Part shown: piece after piece, positions 1-10,899 of the stretch
Position numbering within the stretch: the stretch's first letter is position 1
Layout of the letters: every line of letters begins with the position of its first letter
Assembly: GCA_963281155.1 (NCBI GenBank)
Contig: CAUJLY010000003.1
Span: forward strand, 3,906,001-3,970,000
Source of the DNA: Rhabditophanes sp. KR3021
Taxonomy: Eukaryota > Nematoda > Chromadorea > Rhabditida > Alloionematidae
Direction: 5' to 3'
Length of the DNA: 64,000 bases
The notes under the pieces: model-generated
What the model saw: only the letters and a program-made list of their open reading frames with translations
The model's database searches: none
Told to the model about the DNA's origin: nothing
Program-made: the position numbers and the translations under genes

Positions 1-28
1 AATAAACTTGTGCTAGCAATTTCGTAGT

Positions 29-1831
29 ATGGTTAAGAGTAAGAAGAAAAAGGAAGTTAACGCTAATAGTAGTAGGAATAAGAAGGATGTGGTATACGTT
101 ATGGAAAATATTAAGGACCATGATGTAAATATAATGTGTAAGGATATGGAAAATGTCAACAATGACGTAAAAGCAACAGATAACAGGAAAATATTGTCTA
201 GCAGATTATCGAGAAAAGATATTCATGAAAATAATACTAAACTTCAAAATGATAATTGTTTGCAAAGAAAATGGTATCAATATAATCTTTTAGAAAAAAT
301 TGCCACAGCGATAATATTTGCTATTGTGTGTTCTTTCATTATTAAATGGGGGTAAGTGCCAAGTTTTAAAAAATGACGAATTTTCACCAAAAATATATGT
401 GAAGCAGAATGGTATCGGTATAATGCATGCTCACTTATTATATCCAAAAACACATTAAAACCCTCAATTATTTTCTTAATTCTATAGATGCAACTTATTG
501 TCTGAATATGAGTCCAATGATTGCGAAGAAACATGAGCATGAGTGTATAATTCATTTTGCAACAAACTTGCATAAACTTAAATATATACAATTTTATAAA
601 TGTTTTCTAAATTTTGATTATAGCTTAATCCTTGACTTAAATCGTGTTATTATTTCGCATCAACCATCATCATGTTTCGGTGCTCTAACAAATAGTCAAA
701 TTTACGGAATGCTAAATGTGCCGGAATTGGATTTAATTTTTTACATTGAAAAAGAAGGAAAATTATTTTCATCGCCATCTGACGAAATTGAAAGAATCAC
801 TGAGGTAAATTAATATTTCAAGGATAAGCTATGTAATATTTTATATAGAATTTTAAATACTTTATATATTACATCAAGTTATCCATTAGAGCTAAATATG
901 TAGTCATTCGGTTGCAAAATATTTAAGTCGTTAATTTTGATTGAATTTGTTATAGAACGCTTTGTACTGGAAAGAGGAAACAGATATTTCACTCAAAATA
1001 AAAGGATTTAATTACTGGAGTGGACATGGGAATGTTTTTTTTTATCTTATAAATAGTAAATCATCATTTGATGAAATTTTGATATTTAGTTGGGAACGCA
1101 AACATCAACGCTTTATCTTCAGCAAAAGATTTAACATCCATAGCTTAAATAGAATCGAAAGCATACTTCCAATTGATTATGATAGACTATATTTAATTGC
1201 GTCATTTTATTTTGAAAACATACATTTGCAAAAAATCGAAATTATATTACGTCTAGCGTGGGGATCCATCCATATGTATGATGGTAAAAAGTCAGTTATT
1301 GTCGCAGATAGACTATCAATGCCTACTAGTATCAGTATGGATAAGAAGAAAAAGATATTATATGTTTCAGAACTAATCGGAAGAACAGTTAAAGTTTATG
1401 AAGTTAAGAATGATTTATCGTTAAATGAAATAACAGAAATTAATAGCATACTCACCTCTCCTTCGCAACTCTACCTAGAAAGCTCTTCTGGGGACGTTTG
1501 GATAACAGCAAATCCATTTTTGTGGAAGCAATTGACTTCTTACTTTTATCCAATTGTCAAAGAAACCAAATCTAAAGAAAGCCAAATAATTAGAATTAGA
1601 TTTCAGGTAAATACAAAACTAAAACGTTACATCTTTCTTTTTATCTTATATGTAATATGTTTATTTAAGGGAACTGATCAAAAGACGTGGGTCATAACAG
1701 AACCATTTGCAGAATCCGGTATAAATTATAACAATGCAAATGGTGTGATTGCTATAAAAGAGACGATGATCGTTTCGTCACCAACAAATGGATTACTAAT
1801 TTGCCCTCAACTCAATATGAAGATACTTTAA
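29..1831 (+). CDS. Paraoxonase/arylesterase-like membrane protein (MEC-6/POML type)
   Basis: Exon 1 (29-351) encodes a lysine- and asparagine-rich cytosolic stretch followed by one membrane segment near residues 88-106 (LLEKIATAIIFAIVCSFIIKW region, shortened here), a type II layout as in nematode MEC-6. A further exon starts at 488 (CNLLSEYE block, like the CNLVKGIE block of paraoxonases). Clear exons follow at about 625-804, 956-1606 and 1670-1831. The 956 exon contains LYVSELIGRTVKVYEV, matching the YIAELLAHKIHVYE propeller strand of PON1, and the last exon ends IVSSPTNGLLICPQL, like the PON1 C-terminus. The junction between about 530 and 625 is unresolved: the 488 frame meets TGA at 533, and I see no good GT donor before it, so this could be an unusual splice, a sequencing error or an early lesion. 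In C. elegans MEC-6 assists DEG/ENaC channel assembly. The family call is good; function here is inferred. Confidence 0.68.
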
Positions 1832-2151
1832 CTAACATACATTAGTAATAGAGTGATCTGCACACAAATTATTGTAGAAGTACAAATCAAAAACGACAGA
1901 TGCCATGTATTTGTGCAATGTTTTTGAATGCAGATCTATCTTATAAATACAGCATAACAAGCGTTGAAGTAATATCTACATACTAGTCTTTATTTTTAAT
2001 TTTTAATGGCATTATAAATAAAAAAGTATTAATACAATGTATTTATCTGGCTACTATTTAAATTACTTTAATGATGTCACAAGAAGAATAGGTTATTTAT
2101 TTCTGACGCAAATATATACTTTTAAAACAAAAGTTTATTAAATAAAATTCT
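1832..2151. other. Convergent intergenic spacer
   Basis: Short AT-rich space between the 3' ends of the paraoxonase-like gene (+) and the first collagen gene (-). It contains AATAAA-like motifs on both strands that could serve as polyadenylation signals. I see no gene. Confidence 0.5.
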
Positions 2152-4294
2152 TTACACATTTTTGGCATGTTCCTTTTTTGGCGGGTAACAATGTGAACAA
2201 GTCCCGCTTTCTCCCTATAAATATCGTATAAATAAAAGCAATTAATGAAACAACTGTATAAATGTCATATGAATAAATACCTTTCGACCGTTTTCGCCTT
2301 TGGAGCCTAAAATAGATATCAAGTTAAAAAGGAGCTGTCACAAATATACTGACCTGGAGCTGCATTTTTCCCCGGAATTCCAGGTGACCCTTCAGCGCCT
2401 CTTGGACCATTAGCTCCGATCAAACCTATTTCGCCTTGAATTCCCTTCTCTCCTTGTAACCCTGGCAATCCTTTGTTTCCTGGTGAACCAGTCACTCCTA
2501 AAAACTAATATAAACTCAATTTCGATATATCATACCAGGTGACCCTTCAATTTCTTCCACAACGCCTGGTTTTCCGGGTTTGCCTTCTTTTCCAGGGGCA
2601 CCGGAAGAACCTTTAGCACCTATTCAAATATTAATTAATATAATTGTATTGAGTGTTTTATATATTTTTAATAGTTACATTAAATTAGTATGTTGTCCCC
2701 AAAATGGTATCTTAGACTTTTGGTATTGTACCACACCTATTGATCAAAATGTCTCTGGTCTTGCCTCTAAGATACAATAACTGTTTCTGAACTTTATGCA
2801 TCGAAAATATACATATTAGCTTCATAATCTTATTCGGGTTTATATTGAACTAATATGGAGGTAGAAAGAGAAGGAAAGCATGTGTTACTGGTACACTTGT
2901 ACGTCAATTGAGTGAAAAACTCAGTCAATCTCATTTGGAGCCAACGCCAAGAAGCCATTTAAAAATGGTAGTGTTTAGAAACATCCATCATCATTACTAT
3001 TTTCTTTTAGAACCAGGAGAGGCAATTAATAATGCTGATCTTGTGGATGGAAACCATGTTGAGCTGATGAGTGTCGGTAGGTTAAAGATTCTCATATGAT
3101 GCGTTATTTGTTTAGGTGAACCTGAAGCAATATTGTCAAGTAGTGATGAAGATGAATCTTAGTGACCCTGGGATTCCAGTTGTTCAAATCAGATACATCA
3201 CAGCTTCTACCTTCTGGAAAAGACGTATGCCTCAAAGACACATGCTGAGAATGTTGAGGCAATTGTAATCGACTACTGCAGAGACGAAGTAGCAAATAGT
3301 GACTCAGGAAGCCCTCTTATCAAATAGTCTCTTTGATGTTCCCAGAGAAGAACGATGAAGTTGCTAAGCTCCTCTTGCAAGACATTCTTGACGCTAGTCA
3401 ACGTTCTTTTTTAAGCCCAAAGATTGAAGAGGAGTCTATTGAATGTCATGTAATTTTTCCCCTATTTTCATTAATAAATTTTTAAAGCCTATTTCCTAAT
3501 TATTTTTAGCTAACTACTTCTGTGAGCATAATTTTTAGTTTTAATTAGGATATACTTTTACCTTTAGCACCAACCAAACCGTCGTCACCACTGTCGCCTT
3601 GTTGTCCAGGTAATCCACTTTCTCCGTTAGCTCCTCGCTCTCCTTTTTCGCCTCGCGGTCCCATTATTCCTCTATCTCCGGGTGGGCAATTGTAACATGG
3701 CTCTCTTGGTTTAAGCTGTTCATTTTCAGCATTTTTTCCGTCTTTGCCATTTTTCCCTGGGTTGCCGTTGGCTCCGGGTTTTCCCTTCTTGCCAGCTTTG
3801 CCTATAATTTTAAAGAATTAGTTACAAAAAAAGAATTAATTTAAATAAAAAGGCATTTGCTAGATGCACATAATTAATGACTTCACGCAATCATTATTTT
3901 TACCTCGTTTTCCAGCTCTTCCAATCCCGCATCCACAACAAGAAGATGAAATTGGAGCTGCCTCTACGGCTTCATCGTGGGGCTTAGTTGTTGTTGATTC
4001 AATTTCATGTGGTGTTATTGTTGTTGATTCAATCATATTTGGCCCATATCCAGCTTGTCTCTTGTATTTACCTTCATGCTTAAATCTAGCTATCATTTGA
4101 GTTCTCAGTACTTCATTCCATATGTTATTTGTTTTGATATTGCAAAATTGAACCTGGCTTTGCATTTTAGATTCCATACTTAGAAGCTGATTATAAAGCA
4201 TAGGAATAGAAAATACACATAATATGGCAACGGTTGTAGATGAAACCACTCCGTAAAAGATAACCTTTCGCAAGTACTTTAAATCAGTATCCAT
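2152..4294 (-). CDS. Nematode cuticle collagen
   Basis: Six exons, all in phase: 3904-4294, 3562-3801, 2536-2619, 2354-2497, 2281-2306 and 2152-2214, giving 315 residues. The N-terminus has one hydrophobic segment (about residues 11-33) followed by the conserved cuticle-collagen region ending near QVQFCNIKTNNIWNEV. The EGKYKRQAGY stretch looks like a furin-type processing site. A CCGCG cysteine cluster precedes the Gly-X-Y blocks, which are broken by a PCYNCPPG cysteine knot, and the protein ends with a CSHC cluster and a lysine-rich tail. Such collagens trimerise in the ER of hypodermal cells, are secreted and are cross-linked in the cuticle. The third intron in genomic order (2620-3561) is far longer than the others and carries foreign antisense coding DNA. 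A second collagen of the same layout lies just upstream. Confidence 0.93.
2854..3455 (+). pseudogene. Decayed coding remnant inside collagen intron, antisense to host
   Basis: A + strand frame opens at 2854 (RKACVTGTLVRQLSEKL...) and runs to a good GT-AG mini-intron (about 3076-3115). Splicing it gives GEPEAILSSSDEDES and then TAG TGA. The same frame continues for 54 codons (HHSFYLLEKTYASKTHAEN...) to another stop, and a third open stretch in another frame (EKNDEVAKLLLQDILDASQ) follows to about 3455. The residue usage looks protein-coding throughout, but stops and a frameshift break it. No ATG is evident in the main frame. I do not recognise the protein. It could be one decayed gene of at least 180 codons, or a short live acidic-tailed protein ending at 3159 followed by decayed sequence. 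Confidence 0.5.
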
Positions 4295-5370
4295 TGCAAA
4301 CTGATTTATTAGACAACATTATTGTGATATTTATATAATAATTGTATCATGGTTCATTATTGTGTATCTGTATCATCTAAAAAAGTGAATCGTAAAACTT
4401 GTTTTTAAGTGTTTCGTTCTTCAAAATAGCATAATCCATTACGTACAATATTGCATGCGAAATAAATGCCTTGGCATTATGAATATAACATATTTCAATA
4501 TATGGAATGACGTCGATAAAGGTGTAAAATTAAATGAAAAAAATGTGATAATGAAAAGTTCTATAAATAAATGTATATAAAATAGCATGGCAATGAATTT
4601 AAATATACCATCAAGAGGGACAATATAATATAAAATGATGATTTTTAAAAGTTGGTAGAGCTTTGTGATTTAATAAAGTGTGGTTAGACTGTGCACGATA
4701 AAAGGTTTATTAACATTTATTTGCAGTAATCAAATTGATATTTATTTTCAGTAAAATGAAAATAGTTGTTATACGTTGATGTCAAATAATATATAAATCA
4801 TCGTTGATTATTGATAATGCATATTTTAATTGAAATCAATGAATTCTATTGCTACCATTAGTGTGACGTCGAATCATATTTGGCACAGTTATGTGTTGTC
4901 TTGTGTTCATTACAATTGTAATATTAGCCAGTGGAAAATAAGCTTTTATTGATATAATGACTTTAAATTGAACAAAAGATTAAACTTATTATGAAACGGA
5001 ATAAATCCTTTGCAAGACTTATATTTTTATTCAACAAAATCTTCTTAACTTTCAAATCTATTATGAGTTTCGTTCTTGAAAGGTTTCATAATATTTTCTT
5101 ATGATGTAAATCTCTGAATTGGTAGCAAAAATATCCTAGTGTTATTATGGAATCTTAAAAGTATTACTACATACAATTTATCAAAAATAATACATACTCC
5201 TTATTTTAATTCCATATTAATAATCAGACAATTAAAGAATGAGTAGAGAACTTATTTGAAAACAAATAATGTTGCTTATCAGGCTCAAATAACAGTTAAG
5301 TGAATGAATGTATTTATTCGGAAATAAAACAATTGTGTTAAAAGCATTTTTTAATTCAATCATCAGAGGC
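4295..5370. other. Intergenic region between the two collagen genes
   Basis: AT-rich, about 1.08 kb. It should hold the promoter of the 2.1-4.3 kb collagen and the 3' end of the next one. I see no convincing gene, RNA or repeat. Confidence 0.5.
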
Positions 5371-7188
5371 TTAATAGCCCGGTGAAGTTCGTGGAATTGG
5401 GCAGTGTGCACATGACCCTGAACTGCCTTGGGGACCTGAAATTCCTTGCTCCCCTGCCGCTCCTGGGCTTCCATTTGCTCCATCTTTTCCAGGTGAACCT
5501 GAAATGTTGATTAAATGAGGAATAAAAGTTTCGGAAAAAGTCCGAGACTCATATAAAAGACCATGCAAGCATGAGAAATTAAATTTTTATATTTTGAAGA
5601 CTCTGTTATATTGCTAGAACAATTTTTGAGTAATTGAATTGGTATGTACCCACCTTGCATCAAATCCCTACGTCCCAAAATTGTGAAAAGTTTCATTTAA
5701 GTACTGTTTAAATTTAATTGCTAATCTGAATCATATGTATAAAGAAGTCACGTCATCATTATGATTATCAAAGATCAATTCATGGACAATAAGTTAACTT
5801 ATATTTTGTCCCTTAAATAATAAGACATTTTTTTGAGTTCCTTAAATTTTGTAGGTTCTATTAATAGAATAATCATACATTATTTTTGGTCTAAGGAAAA
5901 TTTGGATTCCTTGCTAAATTTTAATAAAGCTATACAAAGTGTTTTGAGAAGACACAGCTTTGTCTCATGATTAAAACTTCTACCAAAATGTAACTTAACA
6001 GTTTAAATGCATTCCAAATATGTCTTATGATATTCTATTAAGCACTTTTGTATAGTTTTCGGGATAAATACGCCTCGTTGAAATATTGGGAGTCAAGTTA
6101 CTAACGTGGATCATGTAAATACATGATTGAGGAAGTCTACAAACTCTCCCCAGCTAACGCCAAATTACTCGGAGAACTTTTGGTTGATACATTTTTTGAG
6201 CTTAAAGATGTAATTCCCACTAAATTTTAGTCGTATTTCTTTCTTTAATAAATATCCTTCAAATCGATACCTGGTTTTCCGTCGCTTCCTGCTTGTCCTG
6301 GGTTTCCGCTAACTCCCGGAGCTCCATCCTTACCAGGAGATCCAGGGCTTCCATTTGGTCCAGCTGGTCCCTTAAATCAAACAATAAATAACTCACAAAT
6401 AACAACTTACAGCTGGTCCTTCAATCGTTGTTTGAACTCCATCTTTTCCAGGAGCTCCTGGCTGACCGTTGCTACCTGCTTTTCCGTCTTGGCCTGGGGC
6501 ACCTGGAGATCCTGGCTGACCTTCTTTTCCTGGAGACCCAGGGTTTCCATCTAATCCCCTCTTTCCACTTGGTCCTTTGAGGCCAGGGCTTCCAGGTTGG
6601 CCGCTTTGAGCTTCAGCACATTCGAAACAAGGTTCTCTTTGTTGTGCTTGGACTGGTGGTGCTGCATCAGGTCCATTTCTTCCAGCTTCCCCTAAAAATA
6701 TCAAATGTCAGTAAATGGCAATATTATCTCGATAGTAAAAAATATTCCCAATTGTTGGGATAATTACCTGGGCTTCCTGGCTGTCCATCGCTGCCAGGAG
6801 GGCCATCAGCGCCTGGAGGGCCGGGCAATGGATTGGATCCACAACCACAGCAAGCATTTTGTCTCTTTTCTCTGACAAACTCCAAATCAGCATCACCCAC
6901 ATGAGATTGTCGAGACCCAAAGCCAGATTTTCTTACAAATCGGCCTCCAGTAGCATGAACTTTGGAAAGAATTTCAGTACGAGTTACTTCCTTCCATATG
7001 TTAGCACTTCGAAGCTTACAGAAATCAATTTCGGACTGAATAACTGTCTGAACTGTTTGAAGGTAACTGTAGACCATTGGCACAGAAATGATGGCGACAA
7101 TAGTAGCTATGGTACTAATACCAACAGAAAATACAGCTAGTTTCTTTAAAGAATCGGCTTGAGCCACACGATCTTTGTCTGTTGACAT
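5371..7188 (-). CDS. Nematode cuticle collagen
   Basis: Four exons in phase: 6768-7188, 6411-6691, 6271-6370 and 5371-5498, giving 309 residues. The layout is the family standard: hydrophobic signal-anchor segment (about residues 20-42), conserved region ending SEIDFCKLRSANIWKEV, a basic REKRQ cleavage site just before the CCGCG cluster, Gly-X-Y blocks separated by a PCFECAEA cysteine pair, and a final CAHC pair with a short tail ending SPGY. The product is expected to be secreted from hypodermis and built into the cuticle. A TTTTTTAG acceptor lies about 11 bases before the ATG, consistent with SL trans-splicing. The last intron (5499-6270) is unusually long and contains an antisense coding remnant, as in the neighbouring collagen gene. 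Confidence 0.94.
6123..6230 (+). pseudogene. Short coding remnant in collagen intron, antisense to host
   Basis: A 35-codon + strand frame starts at ATG 6123 (MIEEVYKLSPANAKLLGELL) and ends VDTFFELKDVIPTKF-stop. The frame is open a little further upstream (GSCKY). It resembles the remnant in an ornithine aminotransferase intron (57000-57142): both share G-x-C, M-I-x-x-V-x-K-L, then N-A and a final F-E-L-K block. I do not recognise the family. It is probably the 3' end of a decayed insert. Confidence 0.4.
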
Positions 7189-8318
7189 ACTTTTGAAGCT
7201 AAAAAATGGTGATGTCTATTATTGTTTTTTGAAACCTTTTATAGTAACTTTGATTTTAAAATGACAAACGGTGTAACAAAGTTTTACCAATTTGAACAAT
7301 GGTAAACCTGTTTCAAGAATGTTACTTTTGTTTTTAGCGTTATTTTGGTTGTTTAAAAACAAATTAACTGTAAATAGGTAAGAATGCATAATTAGGTTAT
7401 ACAAGTGAAACATAAGACACATTTATTTATGACAGACAATAAATAAATAAACAAAATAAAATAAAATTTTACAATAATACAATTTTATATTTGACAGATA
7501 CTCCTTTTGATCTAGTTATGTCCAGCTGCTTGCCATAATTAAATATTATTTAATCCATTTAAAAACATCTTAACAAAAAACTGTATTTGTTGGATTTATT
7601 AAAGTGGTTAATGCATTTTTCAATTGCCTTTTTTGTGTTGATCCATTTAACACTAAAATACCATCAACTTTACGTGATTAGAAAGCATTAAAAAGACCTT
7701 ATGGCTTCCTTAAAACCAGCTAAAAAAGCTACTAATATTGTCATTTGTTTGTTATTAAAATGATTAAAAATGATTGTTGTGGTTGATGGGATTATTTTTA
7801 TTGTATACAAAAATAGACAAAACAATTTACTTCAAAGCTAAAGCTAACATTTTCATACAAATGAAACAATAAAAGGAGTTATATGTGGCGGTAGATAAAG
7901 TCGACTTTCACTATATTAATAAATAAAAAGCTATATTATATGCTCAATAACAAAAAATATTCTTCTTTTAACAGAACAAGCATTGAACGAAATGATACTA
8001 TAAAATAACCATCTAGCTATTATTAACACAATAACTTTCTCAATATTTGAAGGAAAATAACGGCCTAGTCATTTTGAAGAAAAAAACTATTTGGAAATTT
8101 TACGAAAGTAAGGATCCAGCCATTTTTAAGAAGCATTTTCCCGTCTGTCAAAGTTGTGAATATTTTTGAAAGGAGAGGATCTAAGTTAGCAGACATTTTA
8201 ATATATTATATCATTGCATATAAGCACTAAATTTATGCACCAAATTTATAATGTAATTGTGAATGAGTGTCTGTTCAATAGATAATGAAATATTCGGCAA
8301 TTATTGAAGTTACAGCAA
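7189..8318. other. Intergenic region, no gene seen
   Basis: AT-rich, about 1.1 kb, between the collagen promoter and the 3' end of the CAAX-tail gene. No ORF has a credible composition or splice context. Confidence 0.5.
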
Positions 8319-10884
8319 CTATTGTAAATTACAGCAACATTTTTTCTTCTTATCTAAATGAACTAATTCGACTTTATTTGGTAAATCGACGATATCTCCA
8401 GACTCGTCCACGTATTTTGAGGAATTGTTTTCCGCATGAATGACGGATGTTGATCCTCTGTGTGGGTCATACACATCTGATTTCTGGTGACTTTCGTGTT
8501 CTAGTGTTTTGATTAGTAGTGCCACTTCTTCCGAATTTCTGTGTTGTTTGGTGGGAGAAACGCAAGGAGATATTGTTGGCGATGCTGGGAAAGGCTTTGT
8601 TTTGTATTGTTCGACAATCGGATCCACTTCGTGATACAAAGTAAGTTCCGGTCTAAATGGATTTTCAACTTCTGAATTCATTTTTCTAAACAATAGGTCA
8701 AATGTTATTACTTGAACAATATAAACTTACTGTGAAAGAGATGGAAGTGGTGGAGAATGTAATAGATGAGTGGGTTCTTCGATTTGAGTTGGCGGAGAAA
8801 TTGGTCTAGGCAATTCTGAATTTTGTGTCGTTACAGTTACTTTAGACGGAGGTGCATCACTACTAAAAATAAATAAAGGCGGTTAATTTGTCCTGCCAAT
8901 ATGGTCAACGCTTAACAAGGTTTTGGTGCCAAAAAGTCATGGCGCTCGCGTTTAATCAATTTAATGTTTAAAGATGAGCGGATGGGTAGGCGACTTGCCG
9001 GCCCACAACTAACTAACATCTCAATCTTAAGGACCATCTGGATCATATACATCACCAACACATACACTAACTAGGGTCTCATACATTCATTATCTTCGAA
9101 CTAATTGAATCAATTTGAATTACATATGTATTGTTTGTTGAATTAAATAATATCATTAAACAAAATAATTCAATTATTTAAGATGCTGCAATGTCTACTA
9201 TGTCTATATGAGAGATACATCTTAAATGAGAATAGCCGGCTCTTATTATACCATAATTAAGCAACTGTCATATACACAACAATTGCAACAAATTTGTGCA
9301 ACAACAAATCCCAAAGATTCAATAAACAACAAGATGTCCTATTTTATAGTAAACAAGGATGTCAGACTCATGAATAACTAAAATAAATAAGATAAATATA
9401 AATAACTGAAATAGCTATTTATCAACCCATAAAAAGTATTAGTTTTTAGTATTATGTAGAAATAGTCTTAGTAGCTTTAGTATTAAAAATAGTCTTAGTC
9501 ATTTTTAGTATTAGAAAAGTTTGTGTTAAATAATTTCAAACATTCCAATTCGTTTTCAATAAAGACATTTAGTACAAAGTTGAAATTCTTTTGAACAAAA
9601 TGTATCTCAATTTTAAACCATGCAAAGTATAAAATAAGTGAACATGTCAATGCATCGTATCTATTCAAAGGCAACCAATGCATAAAAGGAACTGTTGTAT
9701 TTATGGCACTGGTGCAGAACAAGATAAGGTCTCTCAGAACTATGGCGGTCATATGTGTCTCTATGATGTCCTCTTATAATGTCCTCTTTATATTGCTATT
9801 TATAGTGCCCTTCATAATACCCTTTCATTAAATATCTATTTATCATATTTATTTTGAAAACCTTCAACCAACTTTTTTGAATAAATAAACAAAAGTAAAA
9901 AAGTAATTTAACCTAGATAAACCCCTCGAAAAGTATTAAATATATTGAATATATCAAATACATATATTGCAAATATTAAATTGCTTCGTCCTTGTCACTC
10001 AAAACGTAACCTATTATCTATTTCTTCAAAACAAAAAAGATACATTATTTATTATTTTTAAATCATCATTCTACACAAACATATAAAAAATACAGCATGT
10101 ATACAACAATAGATAAAAGTAGAAGCTAAATATATATGTTTTATAACAAACAACTCGTCAATATGAACCACAACTTCCTAGAAGATGTTTCTAATGAATA
10201 TATTTAAACTAATAATGCTTTGTTTAATTTTAAATTAACCTAAATGCAAAAAAATGGAAGAATTTGTTAAAATTGTTAATAATGTTACTCAAAAAACTAC
10301 TTCAAATAATTGATTGGACGTACTAAGGATACATATTTATTTGCAAAAAATAAATAACTGATATACATTTACTTATAAATATGTACACTTTAAAGTAATC
10401 GACATTTTGCTAATAGTAAATTATCTCAAATCATTTAATATTATATCAGTTTACTCAATCGTTTATGCTGTTATTATCGCTTTCATTATACAACAAAGAA
10501 ATAAAATGGGTACATTAATAAGAGGATTTTAAAATGTAATATGAATAAATGAATGTGAATGACTGTGAATAAATGCAGGATTGCACAATGAGGTACTAGA
10601 TAACATAGTAGTTATGCATTTAAATACTACATGTGGAATTTTATTTTGAACTTAATGCTTTTAAAAAGTCGTAATATTTTTTAGCTAAAAAATGCCGTTA
10701 CTAACCTTGTAAATGAAGTTTTTATATAAGTTGTTTCTTCGAGGGGTGTTTCTTCGTACACAATCATCTTAACGTGTTCTTCTCCACCAAAGGATACTCT
10801 GTGAAAGGGCAAATAAGTGTGATGAAAGATGATTTATTTATACCTTTTAGAATGTTCTTCCGTCTGCCCAGAAATATTTGTCAT
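8319..10884 (-). CDS. Small hydrophilic protein with polybasic-cysteine CAAX tail (paralemmin-like)
   Basis: Four coding exons splice in phase: 10844-10884, 10706-10798, 8731-8862 and 8319-8685, giving 210 residues. The start is the ATG at 10884, thirteen bases after an AAG acceptor (exon start 10897), so the mRNA is either trans-spliced there or has an upstream noncoding exon. The protein is hydrophilic, rich in Pro, Ser and Glu, with no membrane segment. It ends KKKKCCCNLQ: four lysines, three cysteines and a terminal C-N-L-Q that fits a farnesylation CAAX box, with the adjacent cysteines available for palmitoylation. That tail is typical of plasma-membrane-anchored proteins such as paralemmins. 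The rest shows no recognised domain, so the paralemmin comparison rests on the tail and general character only. The 1.84 kb intron 8863-10705 is AT-rich and shows no other gene. Confidence 0.72.
8863..10705. other. Large AT-rich intron of the CAAX-tail gene
   Basis: About 1.84 kb with short repeated TAGTATTA/AGTCTTAG motifs around 9430-9510 and degenerate ATGTCCTCTTTATA-type repeats around 9765-9830. ORFs here (for example on the - strand at 9495-9752) have no credible start or coding composition. Confidence 0.4.
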
Positions 10885-10899
10885 GATTGAAGTATTCCT

